Positions 36,101 through 47,600 of a DNA stretch of 64,000 nucleotides are shown in pieces (within the stretch, counting starts at the first letter, position 1; every line of letters starts with the position of its first letter). Below the pieces are notes generated by a model. It had not been told where the DNA came from and made no database searches. It was given only the letters and a program-made list of their open reading frames with translations. A program made the position numbers and the translations under genes. The stretch lies in contig FN649752.1 in assembly GCA_000310025.1 (NCBI GenBank), forward strand, positions 3,467,925 to 3,531,924, given 5' to 3'. The DNA comes from Ectocarpus siliculosus (taxonomy: Eukaryota > Sar > Phaeophyceae > Ectocarpales > Ectocarpaceae).

Positions 36101-39100
36101 GTGCGTAGTGGTACAGATGCAAGATTCGTAGACAGAGTCTCAATAGAATCTCCGGGTAGATGTAAGGGGGCAAGGAATCCGTTACGGTGTTATCTCATTT
36201 TTGTAGGCTTTGCCACTGAACACACGCGTAGCTGTAAATAATGGAAATATGTATAAACAGAAGGTTTTGCTGAACAGCACAGGAACTATTTTCTTGTGGG
36301 GATAAAATTCTCTGCACCGCAGTTTGAATGGAATGAGTGATTCCGGCCGGGGTCTTGGGAAACGCATGTGGTTGCCCCTTCCGTGGTCATTGTTGATGTC
36401 GGTGTGGTTCTAATCTTGATGTAGTCGTCCTACGTGTGCGGTGTGGTTCTAATCTTGATGTAGTCGTCCTACGTGTGTGGGTGCCTCCCTCCAATAGATG
36501 GTATAATAGCGGCACAGCAGCTCAAATCCCACCACACGTTGTCGCTGCGTCTATTGTACGCGCCACGCCAATACCGCGCCGCACCGCCTCGTCCCATCCC
36601 CGAAATGACATAAATCAACACCCTTCGTGGCGCAGGTGGTGAAGGTGGTACGCGTCCCGATGGGCGACCCGTACGCGGTGTCGACCATGACCTTTCCGGT
36701 GGCCTTGGGAGGGCCTCGACACCCCACCCACGCGGAGAGGCTCAGGGACAACATCCTCATACAGGTATCTAGGGCGTCGCCGTAGGCAGGTGCAGCGCAA
36801 GACGGAAAGCCGTTGTTCGGGCCGCCGCCATGGCGTGTTACCACGGTTGGCTGTTGGGTTTTTCCGCGTTGAAGTGACCGATGAGAGGACCGCCCGTGGA
36901 CATCGTGGGCGACAGACGGGCACTGGGAGAGCGATCGTCGCGCGGTTGTACGCAGATGACACACATGCATCATGTTGTCCGATGCCACGTGATGATTTGT
37001 AGTATATTATTGTAAGCAGCAAAAAAGAACTGATTTAGGGGATATGGGATCGTTTTCGGGTTTAGAATGCTTTCCTGTTCGAAATTGTACGGGAATGGCT
37101 GATAGATCGACAAGAAGCATGCAAACCAGACATTTATCATGGGTTTACTGGAATGAGTCCCTTGACCACCAAGTACCACTGCACCAGGCCCCCTCCTCCC
37201 GCCGCGTCGCTCCTCGTATCCCCCCTCGACACACAACAGTTCGCCTCGTCTGTCCTGGAGACCCGGCTGAACGAGGTGCTCCGCTTTACCCTGGGTCGAA
37301 CGTACGGCGTGTCGGTACAGGACAGCTTCCTCTCCGCGCCACCCATGCTGAGGGAAGATCAACCCCTCCCCGGCACCGTCATGGTGCGTGGTATTATTCC
37401 GCGTCACAGCAGTCTCGCGGTTGTCGTAAGGCACCGTTTCCACCATCGCTCTGTTATTTGTGAGCGGGTGTTTTATTGCGCTCATTTTTGCGCATTTTTT
37501 GCGTGTGATGGCACGGGCTTGCGTCGCCCGGCGCACCCGTTATCAGAGCACAGGCAATGCTTCCAAGAAAAACTGGAGCCCCCCGAACGAGTGAGGCGTT
37601 GCCACGCTTTTTTCCGCCTTCACAAAAACCGAGAATAAAAAGAAGGTTTGATTAAGTCTACGTACCACGGAAGTCCCCTAAAACCGATGCGCACTCGTCC
37701 TTGACGCGCGGTCGGCAGATCACCCTCTCTTGCGAGCCCCAAGAGCTCCCCCTCCTTCGAGCGACCACCCTGTCGGAGATCAAGAGGCTCCAGCAGTCGG
37801 GGCCCCGCGAGGACGAGATAAGGGGCGCCGTGGAAGCGGACAGGAGGGACAGCGAGACCGCGGAGAGAACGAACGCCTACTGGCTGCACACGTGCGTGAA
37901 TGCCACCGTCGTTACCGTCGTTTTGTTTTTGCTATGGTGGTTATTTTCTCGTTTCTTGGTGATTTGTTCTTCGGCTGCATGCGTTCGTACCCTCGAGATT
38001 TTTTGCTGTACACCCACGCGCGGGTAGGCGTCGTGCGTTGTTTTTTTTCGGTTTTGTTAAGCATTCTCCATCGAATAAGCATCATGTTTCTTTAGTTAGA
38101 ATCACCTGTGTCGTCATTTTCGCGAATCTGTTCGTCCTTGCATGTGCCCATAGGAATCACCTCGTACGTGTGCATCGCTACAGTTCTGTCAGCCTCGTGA
38201 TCGTTCGGCGATTATGAGTGTATCAAGACGCCGCGTGTTTTTAAGCTCTACCCCTCCGAAACCTAAACAACAGAATGATGCAGTTGACATTTGGTTGGGT
38301 CTCCTGTTGGGTTGCCCTCATGTCCTTTTAAACTAGAGTACGACCGAGGTCATCGATGCAGGACCGTCGATGTCACGCACTGGAAACGAGGAATCTCCGG
38401 GTGTGTATGCCTCCCCTGCTGACAACATTAGGGGCATGGGGATCCAGGGTAGTATATCATACCACGTGCTGGTAACAAGTACCTCGGCTGATACTGGTGC
38501 ATATGTAAGTCATCGTATCCCTCTTACACTCATCTACCTCTGCTGCTGCTCCTGCTGATGAATGCGGGCGCTGCTGACTGTGGCTGTCTCTTGGCCCCCA
38601 CGGCCTTCTCAAAACGACGCAAAAATAGGCTCTCGATGCAGTACCACACGCCCAGGTACCAGGGCGACATCAGCAAGGCCTACACGCAGCTGATGGCGTG
38701 TCGCACGGAAGTGCGAGCGTCGCTGTCGCCGGAAGTCCTCCGGGAGGCTTACGTGCACTTCTTCGGGGACCTCCAGCGCAGGACGGAAGTCTCATTGGTG
38801 AGAGAGGTGTTATTGTTATCGTCGGTGTTGTTGTTCTTCTTCAATTTGCCCAAACCGTTCCTGCCTTCACGTATTTCCTTCAATATTTTCCTGATCTTTT
38901 TTTACTGCTGTAGATGGACAGGTGTTTTTCTGCCGCTTGCAGACTGACAGTATTCCACAAAACCAATCAAGCCTTGTAAGACTCAAAGTTCACTCGTCTC
39001 GTGTCATTGGTTTCGCCCTCGGTACGAGTGTTGCTGTCTCAATAGGCGTCAACACGCATGATGTTGCCGTGTTACTTGTTTGGCAGGGATCTTCCTTGTA

Positions 39101-40040
39101 AGAGTTTTCCTCTATGGGATAGAGGTAGCTATCACTTTGCTTGTTGCGCTGGTGGAGTCGTGCTGAAGGGTAGCAGCACGCGAGCAGAGTTGCTATGCTG
39201 TAGGGTGGGAAGGACTTCTCTCGGATGTTCAGAGTTTACTTATATTTGTTATGTGATCGTTCAGGGCGACGTTGACGCAGTATCGTACGTGTCGATGTCG
39301 GGATGGAGATCAAAGCAGGCCCGCGGATAGCAATTTCTCTACCTTGAAGTATCGTACTGATGAACAGCCGCAAACTGATGCTGTCGCACCCTATCTGTTG
39401 CGCTGAAATGGAAGTTTGACTGGGCGAGAAATATGGCGCCTGTTTGCTTGTTGATGTTGCCGCGCCCTATCTCTGGCGCGGAAATGGAGTTTGTCTGAGC
39501 GAGAAAGTTGGCGTCGGTTTGATTGTCGAGTCCTTCGCGAAGGAAGCAGCTTCGCAAAGGAGATTTTCGGTGCTTGCGGGGGTTGCGCTTTCCACCTCGT
39601 TCTTATCTAAATCTGCATTTCTTTAAAGTTTCAGAGGGGACAGGTGTGTAGTAGGGCGAGGTGGTGCGGTTGAGACCAACACAACCAACGACCGGGAATG
39701 AGCGTTACCGAATGTACCGTTGGCAGCTGCACTTGTAGGTTTTGGTTCGACTATTAGTCCACCGAAAATCGTTGTCGACTGCTCCGCAGCCATCGCTTCA
39801 TCTCATCCACGTGTACTCTGGGTCGCCCTTTTCCCATACCAACACTGCCCCGTTGCCCCGGATCGAACCGAATTTTTGACACCGTCGGCTCCGGGCGCAA
39901 TACAGCTTCCCCAGCGGAGATGGAAAACCGCCGGGCGCTACGCGGCCGTGGGCGCGCTCGCCGCAGGCGTTGTTGCAGTGGGTGCCATGGCCGTCACCCA
40001 GTCTGGTAGAAGGGCTGCCGGCTCCCGGACAACACGCTAG
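21138..40040 (+). CDS. M16 (pitrilysin/PqqL-like) zinc metalloprotease with C-terminal membrane segment
   Basis: Two-half M16 peptidase, closest in motif order to PqqL-like zinc proteases. Exons, all phase-consistent: 21437-21519, 22388-22498, 22771-22914, 23751-23872, 24351-24501, 24974-25126, 25897-26030, 26748-26844, 27121-27159, 28234-28439, 29180-29494, 30263-30348, 30616-30722, 32656-32880, 34113-34304, 34961-35121, 35633-35858, 36636-36764, 37240-37383, 37719-37891, 38629-38797, 39906-40040. These give about 1,099 aa, against about 930 for E. coli PqqL. The N-half has ELANGMEYYVRANRHPRERA, the zinc motif HLIEH (22430-22444) and VERERSIVVEEWRQGRG with the distal Glu. The second half starts EIILPNGMQVSYKVTDFCDD and ends with an Ala/Gly/Val segment (AAVGALAAGVVAVGAMAV) before a short basic tail, suggesting tail anchoring. 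Two introns have GC donors. The first exon is unresolved; ATG 21138 (MAGP, donor after 21150) fits the phase but gives no leader. Exon 22 is the weakest join. Confidence 0.84.
22068..22192. repeat. 27-28 bp minisatellite, four to five units
   Basis: Repeats of atcagatggaatcatcccgt with a variable 7-8 bp linker begin at about 22069, 22112, 22139 and 22167. It lies in the M16 intron before the HLIEH exon. Confidence 0.8.
23021..23090 (+). repeat. tRNA-like head variant, forward copy
   Basis: After long G-runs comes gtactcttactcatatgttt, then tgcatgccttagcggttaga followed by ccattgacc and a ctcgaga motif. It matches the reverse copies at 7536-7593 and 32095-32165. Intronic in the M16 gene. Confidence 0.55.
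24540..24740. repeat. TTG/TTC-rich low-complexity tract
   Basis: Imperfect repeats of ttcatgttggtgtttcttgt grade into TTG-rich sequence in an M16 intron. The Leu/Val-rich translations are artefacts. Confidence 0.7.
31585..32159 (+). mobile_element. LINE-type retrotransposon remnant (reverse transcriptase C-terminus)
   Basis: An open frame of about 190 residues encodes LKVKFRTGDIGLRERRRRHR followed by a cysteine/histidine cluster, KCDCGFECEDSVHVVAECPW. That is the pattern of the C-terminal zinc-knuckle region of non-LTR retrotransposon polyproteins (arginine-rich block, then C-x-C...H...C-P-x-Y). No catalytic reverse transcriptase (YADD-type) or endonuclease domain is present upstream, so this is a 5'-truncated, presumably dead copy. 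It sits in the M16 intron between exons 30616-30722 and 32656-32880. Its final codons run into a reverse-oriented tRNA-like head (32095-32165). Confidence 0.68.
32095..32165 (-). repeat. tRNA-like head variant at the end of the LINE remnant
   Basis: Reverse complement of the 23021-23090 sequence, including the ctcgagga and tcaatggtctaaccgctaag segments. It overlaps the last codons of the LINE-like frame and abuts the next SINE copy. Confidence 0.6.
32168..32645 (-). repeat. SINE-like element, family 1, copy C (full length, reverse)
   Basis: Reverse-oriented copy spanning the distal tail (ttgccatcgggattgggttt) through the body to the tRNA-like head and a terminal C-run (G-run on its own strand). 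It ends about 10 bp before the M16 exon 14 at 32656, so it lies unusually close to a splice acceptor. Confidence 0.72.
34056..34080. repeat. (TG)n microsatellite
   Basis: About 24 bp of TG dinucleotides, 30 bp upstream of the M16 exon at 34113. A related duplicated ~50-bp segment (ccgctcacgagcgtgcacca type) occurs at about 33900-33950 and 34005-34050. Confidence 0.8.
36401..36478. repeat. 39-bp perfect tandem duplication
   Basis: The unit ggtgtggttctaatcttgat through cgtcctacgtgtg occurs twice in succession, in an M16 intron. Confidence 0.85.
39377..39528. repeat. Diverged 76-bp tandem duplication
   Basis: gatgctgtcgcaccctatct at 39377 and gatgttgccgcgccctatct at 39453 begin two related units, each followed by gaaatgga...gcgagaaa. 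Located in the last M16 intron. Confidence 0.75.
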
Positions 40041-41634
40041 CAACGCTGGTTGCTCTCGTTTTGGAGGATTACGCGTCAAAAGTGTCGCTATTATGCATCC
40101 CACACCGTGCGGATGGAGGCTTTCGCTGTTTAATTGTTGGTGTCCCCCAGTTAGGGTGGTACTCTGGGGGCAAGGCATCGATCGAGGGCACCGCTTTTGA
40201 GGAGAGGCCAAAGTGCCAGCTGCGAGGATGGGGAGTTTGAGCTCCAGATGACTGTAGAATGGGCGAGAAGTCTGGAGGAATGACAAGCGCAATAGTCTTA
40301 CCGAGATACCCCGGTAGGGAGGTTTGAAGCTGTTGCTGGTAAAAGTTGCTCGTGAAATGTGCATGGCAAGGGTGAAGGTTTGGGGGAAGGGCGAGTAGGT
40401 TTTGGTTCCCAGTTGCTATTGAATGCAATAGAACGTTTGACGAAATAAAGACCAGCAAGGCGACAGTTGTAGCCAACCCATGGAGGAATATCAGGATGGA
40501 GGTTGTGTCACTGTTTTTGAAGAGAGGCCGGATTGCCAAATGCCAAGATAGACAGTTGGGAGCACCAAGTGGCTGTAGAAATGGGATGCCAACATATCTA
40601 GAGGAATGTCAAGCAGTTACCCTGGTACCCCGGTAGAGGGGCTTGAAGCTGTTGTTGGAAAACACTTACCCAAGAACTGTGACTATGTATGGCAAGCGTG
40701 AAGGTAGGGGGAAGGGCGAGTAGGTTTTGGGTCCCAGTTGCCAATGAAACGAAAGGTCACGTTCTTGAGGAAATGAAGACCAGGCGATGGATGAAGGCAA
40801 CCCATGGAACAGTTTCACGATGGAGCTGGTTTTCCTCAAGAGTTTGGAGTTCAGCCCGGGATTGCAGGGATTCGTGTCTAACCTTGGAGTGCAGAGGGCG
40901 TACAGTGCAGAGGTCAGTAACGGTTTACAGCAGTGCGAAGACACTAAGAGCGGTTCACATGGGTTCGGTTCACTCCATTTATATCTACGCAGCGCCCTTC
41001 GGTCATTGTCGAGACAAGTCTCCTCAGTACATTGATGCTGGGTTTGGACTGGATAGAGGAGGGTTATTAGCTACGGAAAATAAGACAATACAACCCTACG
41101 GGACTGTCGCAGTCAATAGACTTAGCCTTTGCCAGCTGCAACTATTCCAATGGCCACTATATTTTTGCAAGGTGCTTTCAGTGCTGTACAATCCCATCTA
41201 CCAGGCTACGTCGTACACGCGGGCGGTTGTTTCCAAGCCACGGCCGTTCGTGCTGTGAAAGAAGTTTCGGCGATTTGGGGGCATCCACCAATGTTCTCCT
41301 CTTCTTCCATGTTTTTTATGCCACATCGAAGGCGACCTGAAGCCCGTGCAACGCGAAAACGGGCGAGGACATGGGCAACAGACAACGTGAGCATCAGGCC
41401 GCAAGCATTCAGGTTCAGGTGTCCGGCGGCAGCAGAAGCGTCGTGGAATGAAATCGTGAACGTCGGCGTGGACGGTAGGCCGCTTACACGAAAACGGCAC
41501 TCATTCCGCAGACTCTCTCCGTGCGAGTTCGTCGGTGAACCCACTTCAGTCGATGGGATGCTATCGGAGACTGGTCAAGTTTGGTCTGCAAACCCTATCT
41601 TTGCAAGGAACACCTGCCCACCGTCTATGCAAAT
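40041..41634. other. Convergent intergenic region
   Basis: Lies between the M16 stop (plus) and the last assigned exon of the large minus-strand gene. It holds a diverged ~320-bp tandem duplication (40190-40850). The plus-strand frame of about 240 codons at 41129-41863 runs antisense to the terminal exon of the minus gene, and I do not support it as a gene. Confidence 0.5.
40190..40850. repeat. Diverged tandem duplication, unit about 320 bp
   Basis: Unit 1 starts near 40193 and unit 2 near 40513 (tttttgaagagaggccggat). Shared landmarks are accccggtag, gcttgaagctgttg, ggggaagggcgagtaggttt and gaccag near the end. Many substitutions and small indels indicate an older event. Confidence 0.75.
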
Positions 41635-44600
41635 TCAAGAACTTGCCTCTTTCAGTGTGAATGCGACCATCACGCGACCTTCCTGTGAAACGGCGGAAGA
41701 GAAAGCACTGCCGCCGCCGTTGCCTCGTCTACCTCCTTCTCCCCTGTTCGCGGCCTTCGTTGGCGTATCGCTATGGAAGGAGTCAGTGCTGTCGAGGATC
41801 TGTCGGATGCGCTGGCCTCTGCTCTCTAGCTCCTCGTACGATTCAGCTCCTGAGGAGTTTTGATCATCATCGGTCGGTGGTGACGGACTTCATGAAGTCG
41901 TCAGTGGTTCGCTTCGGGTGACCGAGCCATCTTCGCAGCGAAGGCGATATCTTGTCCTTACCAGATTCTTGCGACGGGATATTCGGCAAAGACGAAGCAC
42001 ACGCGACAAGTTTTGACCGCTGACGCGTAGCATCGGCGGGTTTTGTCGCTCCGCCCGCTGCGGCGTTTCTTCCCACCGTTGGTGTGTGCCCAAACCACTG
42101 GTCATGGTAAGACCGCCACACAACTACAAGCAGTCCCCGTTTTCATTCAGAACGTTCGCATCAGGTCCTGCGGTATTGTGTTTCATTGCGATGGAGTTTC
42201 TAGTACAGAGATCGCGGGTTAACAACATTGCCGCCGCCAGATTACTAGTCAATCAGGTATTTGTACGTTGGCTGCTTCCTCTCTTACCGATATTCCCGCC
42301 CGAAGCCCGCCCCCTCTGGGCGTCGATGTGGCAGAAAGCTGGCCACAGGCGCAATACGGCCTTCTCGAAGGCAGAAAGCAGGCGCGCCTCCCTCGCGGCT
42401 CCGGTAACCCCCACCAGCCCGCCACCCAAGCCGCCCCCGCCCCCGCCCATCGCCAGGCCGGCGAGTTTGTTGGAGATGGTGGCCCCGAGCCTGCCGTCGA
42501 CATGAGTCTTGCGCATTTCCGTTTCCCACTGGTTCTTGAGGGCCTGGATTTATTTTGTTGTCGGGAATAGCTTCGGTAGATTTATCGCCACCACGTGAGA
42601 TTCATGCGACATGGGCCGGCGGGATACAAGCCTATTCTCTCATCCTCGCCGCCGCTATAGAAATCGGCCCACACTCTGCGTTTTACAGTATTACTGTTGC
42701 CTGGATGGACCTCCTGCAGTCTGCCCCCATGCCAGGAAATCAACGTCGGAAGCACAGCTCGCACAAATTCTTCTAGGATATGCTTTTGTCCAAGATCACG
42801 ATTGTGTCGCGCGACACGAGCATAGTCTATAAGGTTGTCGCCAAACATTCCCTCTCTGCGTACCAAGTACTTTCGCTATGAACGCCCACCATCATCAACG
42901 CGGGGTCTCCCGCCAGGCGGGGGAACAGCGCCAGAACGGGCTCCGATGATGCCGAGCCGGCCCCGAACCCGACGTTTCCCATGCCCCTGGCGCTGCGCTT
43001 GGCCAGGCTGTTGGCGGCGTACTCCCGGTAGTGCCGCACCAGAGACACGAAGGTATCCGACAGAATAACATTTCTAGGGAGTCGGAAGATGTCCTCCTGG
43101 TGTGAAAAAAATGGATACGGCGCAGAGGTTGCAGAATTCATATATTGCTCATGCTTCCAGAGATCTTCGTACCCCTAGCATCTGCCCACGATTTCGCGAA
43201 ACCATGAACGACGAAGCGCTGCGTCGGGGAAGGCAAACGGAAGATCCGTACAGCCTCTATACGCTCGGCGTTGCCAGCAAAAGCGAAGACGAAGTGAAAA
43301 AAATCAATAGATCTATATTACTTATCGAAATCGAATCTTTGGCACATGCCGGTAATAATTCTTGGGTGCCGGCTGAAGGAGTGTGACTTCGGATTGTGGG
43401 AAGCCTAATTTCAGCCTAATTGCGGGCCCAACAAGCAAAAGTGCCGCCTATTCACCTCAACAGAGGTCTGAAAACGGTGCAGTCAGGGCCGTCCATCCGA
43501 ATTCATTTCAAAAGCGAGTGAACTTAGATCTGCGCATCGTTTTCACTTTTTTGCGTGTAGCAGACGTTGATGGTCCGAAGGATACAATCGGACGGGCCAT
43601 CCATACCATCCGGTTGTCGTTAGAGTGGGACAAGGCAAACCTCTGGAAGGCAAACTTCTGACGGTTTCTGGTTCTTGGATAAAACGTTAGCCAACACCTT
43701 ACGTCCCTATTCAACGACCTGTATGAATAAAATAAAGGACGACCGGTGTGCAACTGCCAGTGTTTGCTGAAGGGGGTAAACGCTACCTGAGCCACAAATT
43801 CATTCCAACCGAATGTCATTCGACGCCCACAGCAAGGTTGAGTCCAGAATGACAATCTTTGGACAACAATGAGTAAGTGGATTGAGACCTGATTGAGTGG
43901 ATTGAAACCCACATCGGGCGCCTGCATGCATTCAAGCAAAGGTGTCTAGGCTACGGTAGACAGAGGTCGGTCAAACAAATTTCAGGTCGGCCTTTTCCAG
44001 CCAGGCCCACAGAAAACTTGGCTTTGTGACGGCGGTTTCAGGCCTTGGTGGTGATCCAATCGGTTGATCTTAGGCTCACAACCCCTGACTTCAGGTTCAC
44101 CATAACCTTCGCCTCAAAAAGATGAGGCTAGGTTGGGAAATACTAATAAGCTCACGATTTCATGTCTCAGGCGGATGGATTTACGCCTGCCAAATGTTCA
44201 AATACAGGCACTCGGAGGGTAGGTTCAGGGCTCAAACAATAAAAAAAAAGCAGGTCCCGGGATGATCAATTCAGGCACACACCTGATTCCACTGTACGAT
44301 CTCTACGTTTGGGTTCGAAGGAAGTGAACTCTGGTAACAGGTGAAAGAATCTATCTCCAAGCTAGGAGGACTCACGCTAGCTGCCGACTTGCCTGCTTGG
44401 CCTTGCTGAGGGCGTTGACGGGGAGTATTTTTATCTCTACCTCGGACCCCTTGTGCAGCCCCTCGATCTTCATGGCCTTCAGAACAGCTCGCCAACCGTA
44501 CCGCCGTGTCATTACTTCGTCCTGCCCCGTGGAGAACCCGACCACGGGTTTTTCAGTGACACGCAGTCAGACAAAACACGCGGGACTACTTGGCGTCAAA

Positions 44601-47600
44601 CGCATAATGAAGTGGGCTTCGGAGGTCTTGGTGGATTGTAAACACGCCCCGTGCACACGTTCTGTTGCACGTTCACCCGTAATTCACAACTCATCTGAGA
44701 TATCAGTAGGATTACGGGCCGCCCACTGCTTCATTCGCTACGTTTGAGTGTCTCCACCGTTTCAGTACCACCACGACACCACGCCCTACCTCGTTGATAT
44801 CCGTCTTGGCGAACGGCGTGCCCCCCAGCAGCTTATACCGCACCTTCTTCACCTCGTGGGATTCCACCAGCTCCAAGAAAGGGATCTGATGTGGTTTGAT
44901 TGTTTCAATATTTAGCAAACCCGCATGGAATTAAGGAGAGGTGCTTGATGGGCCCTATCGTCTGTTCCAGCGGTGCCTCTGTATACTCGGATCTTCTACG
45001 AGGTAAGATATACCGGAAGCTCCCTTTTCTTCTCGCAAGGATTCTACGCCGTGCTCAATGCTCGGGATTCTGGTAGGGGAGTGAGACGGAGGAATATGCT
45101 TCCGTATCGTGTATGATACCTGCACCAACTACAGACAAAGGTGCATGGTTGTGGGGGTCTCTTACACCACCCCGCGAGCCATGGTGGCACAAACTTCTCA
45201 CCAACACCCAGCCGCAGGACATCTCAACCTCCACCGTCCCATCCCCATCGTCCCTTCCCCCTTCGGCCGCTTGTGAGCTATCACTGCCCCTTCGCCGTGG
45301 CCCTCCACTCCTTCCTTCTCCTCCTCCTCCTCTTCCTCCTCCATCGCTGCCGCGCAAGGCCCTTCCCGTGCCCCCCCCGTTTCCCGCCTTCTTGCCGCCC
45401 CTCTTCCTCCCAGAAAAGGAAGAATCGCTCTCCCCGGAGTGGGAGCTATCGCCATCATTCGACTCCCCGTCGCTGCCGCCGCTGCTGCTGCTGCTGCTTC
45501 TTCCCGCGTGACGGCCTTGACGGCGGCGTTTCCCCCCTGGCCCCTCGCTACGCACGCCGTTTCTACGGTGTCCGGAACGCCGACCGCCGCCTCTCCGAGG
45601 AGGCGGCGCGCTGCTGGTCTTCTTTTCTCGGCGGTTGCCGCCCGGCGCCTTTCGCCGCCCGCGCGCTTTTCTGTTCTTCTGTGCATTGCTGCTGCTGCTG
45701 CTGCTGTCGCTGTTGCTCCCGGTATCGCTGCTTGTTGCGCTCGCCGTAACGGAGCCCTCGCCCTGAGCGTGTTGAAATTCCAGACAAAAAGGCAGAGGCG
45801 GACGGGAGAGACAAAACGATACGCTTGGATGTCAGGGGTGGACCTTGATGCGCCAGGACGTGCGCGCCTACAGACAGAGATGCTTTGCTAGGTTACACGA
45901 GGTCGATGTTGTCGATGGCGACGCCACCCGTAACGTAGTAGCGTACGGGAGGAGGGGGCTGCGCCATACTATGGAAGGGAAAGGGAGACATGACGTAAAT
46001 ATATCTGAGGAAGTTAATTAACGTCCTGATCGACCGGCAAGCTATGCACACGCTTTGTCGCAGCGAGGGTCTTGAACCTCCATTTCGCAAGCAGATGTTA
46101 AAGAGTATTCGTACAGATCCTGATGGCTCTCGTAAGACGGAGATGCAGATAGGCGTTCGTTGTGGAAACGGACGTCAATAAACGAACAACGCTACGCTCA
46201 TTCAACGTTTGGGTGATCATCCGTCCTATACATGTAGCTGCGTACGCTTTCGAAAAACGTCGTCAGTTTCGGCGTTGACGTCTTCACGAAAGTCCCGCTG
46301 ACGTACGCACGACAACTGCGGAAAAATAACGAGCAACTCATGTGAACGGCCAATGTACACGGATGTAACTCACGTGCACGACCATTGCACACGGATATAA
46401 CCACCGCAAAAGTGAGGCAAGTTCACACACAGTGGTAGCTGATACCGTTGCTTACAAGCTCAAGGTGCGTCGTGCGGTTCTGTGCGGTGGGACCGGCTCA
46501 CCTGCGAGCCCCCGTCCGAGTATTCGTTCCCCGAGCCCCCTTCACCAGAGTTCGAGTCCTCGCCCCCCCCACGCTTCTCTCGTATGCCGCCCACCCGCCC
46601 CCTGCTCTTGCCGCGACGACCGCCCGCGGTCGACGATGACCCCGCGCGGAAGTTCTTGAGCGGCCCTCTTACCCCTCCCCCGTCCATCTTCGCCGGGGTC
46701 GCCTCGTCCTTGGCGGTCTGCACCGTGCACGTGAGCTCCACCAGCAGGAACAGTCTCTTTCGGTCCCCTCGAGAGTGAGCCGAGGAGGGGTTGGTGTCTC
46801 GTGTCCCCTGTCGGCTACTGCTGCTGTTGCCGCTGCTGCTGCCGAAGTCTGTTCGGACGAGGAATTTCCGCTCCCCTTCGGAGGAATCGGGGAACAGCCA
46901 CTGGGTTGCATTGGGAGAAGCGTCCGGGTGGATTCAGAGGAAGTAAAGGAGGCCGCCGGCAGCGGCGTGTGGCTCATCGTGTGAGTGTTGTAGCAGTAAC
47001 AGCGGCATCGCCAAAGGACCATGTGATTTGTATACTCCTTGCGCTCGTCTTCAACGGTTTCTCCAGAAATACCAAAGGCCCCCGCTTGTTGGAGGGGGCT
47101 TTCGGGTGGCTAGGAAGCGGACCATTGGGCGAGTCTTGAGAAAGTGCAGGCCGACCGTCACGCCGAAGACGAAACATGGGCGGAATCCAACCTAACCCTA
47201 CGTGAATGGCCGTGTATTGGGCGGAAAGGAAAACATGGGGCCGAACTCATCGTGCAAGAGGCCTTTAGCTTAACCAAATGACAAGTCCTTCTGTCCCATA
47301 TCCACCACGCCCCTGCTCTATCTCTCGTTCTGGCACACACCTGCTCTTCCTTCTGAGGGTGCTGAATCGCCAGAGTCTTGTAGGTGTTGCACAGGAAGTG
47401 CTCGTTGTACTCCGAACTGGCCTCACCCGTGTCCCTGCCGACGGCCGAGGTGTGGAGACAGCGTAAGCATACGCTCGAGCATCGTCGGCCGTCTCGTTTT
47501 GTGGTAGCGGTTCGGAAGGCGTGTGCACGGTTCTTCTGCGATAAGCTACACAAGCTGGCGATCGTCCTCGCCGAACGCTTCCTCTAGAAAACTGTAGAAC

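Noticed and set aside
41129-41863. Plus-strand open frame of about 244 codons
   Set aside because: No recognisable domain, and it overlaps the terminal minus-strand exon, whose acidic Ser-rich frame continues the giant gene more plausibly.
45563-45814. Gln-rich minus-strand frame
   Set aside because: It is the CAG run of exon 45762-45202 read in another frame; the phase-consistent frame reads it as Ser.
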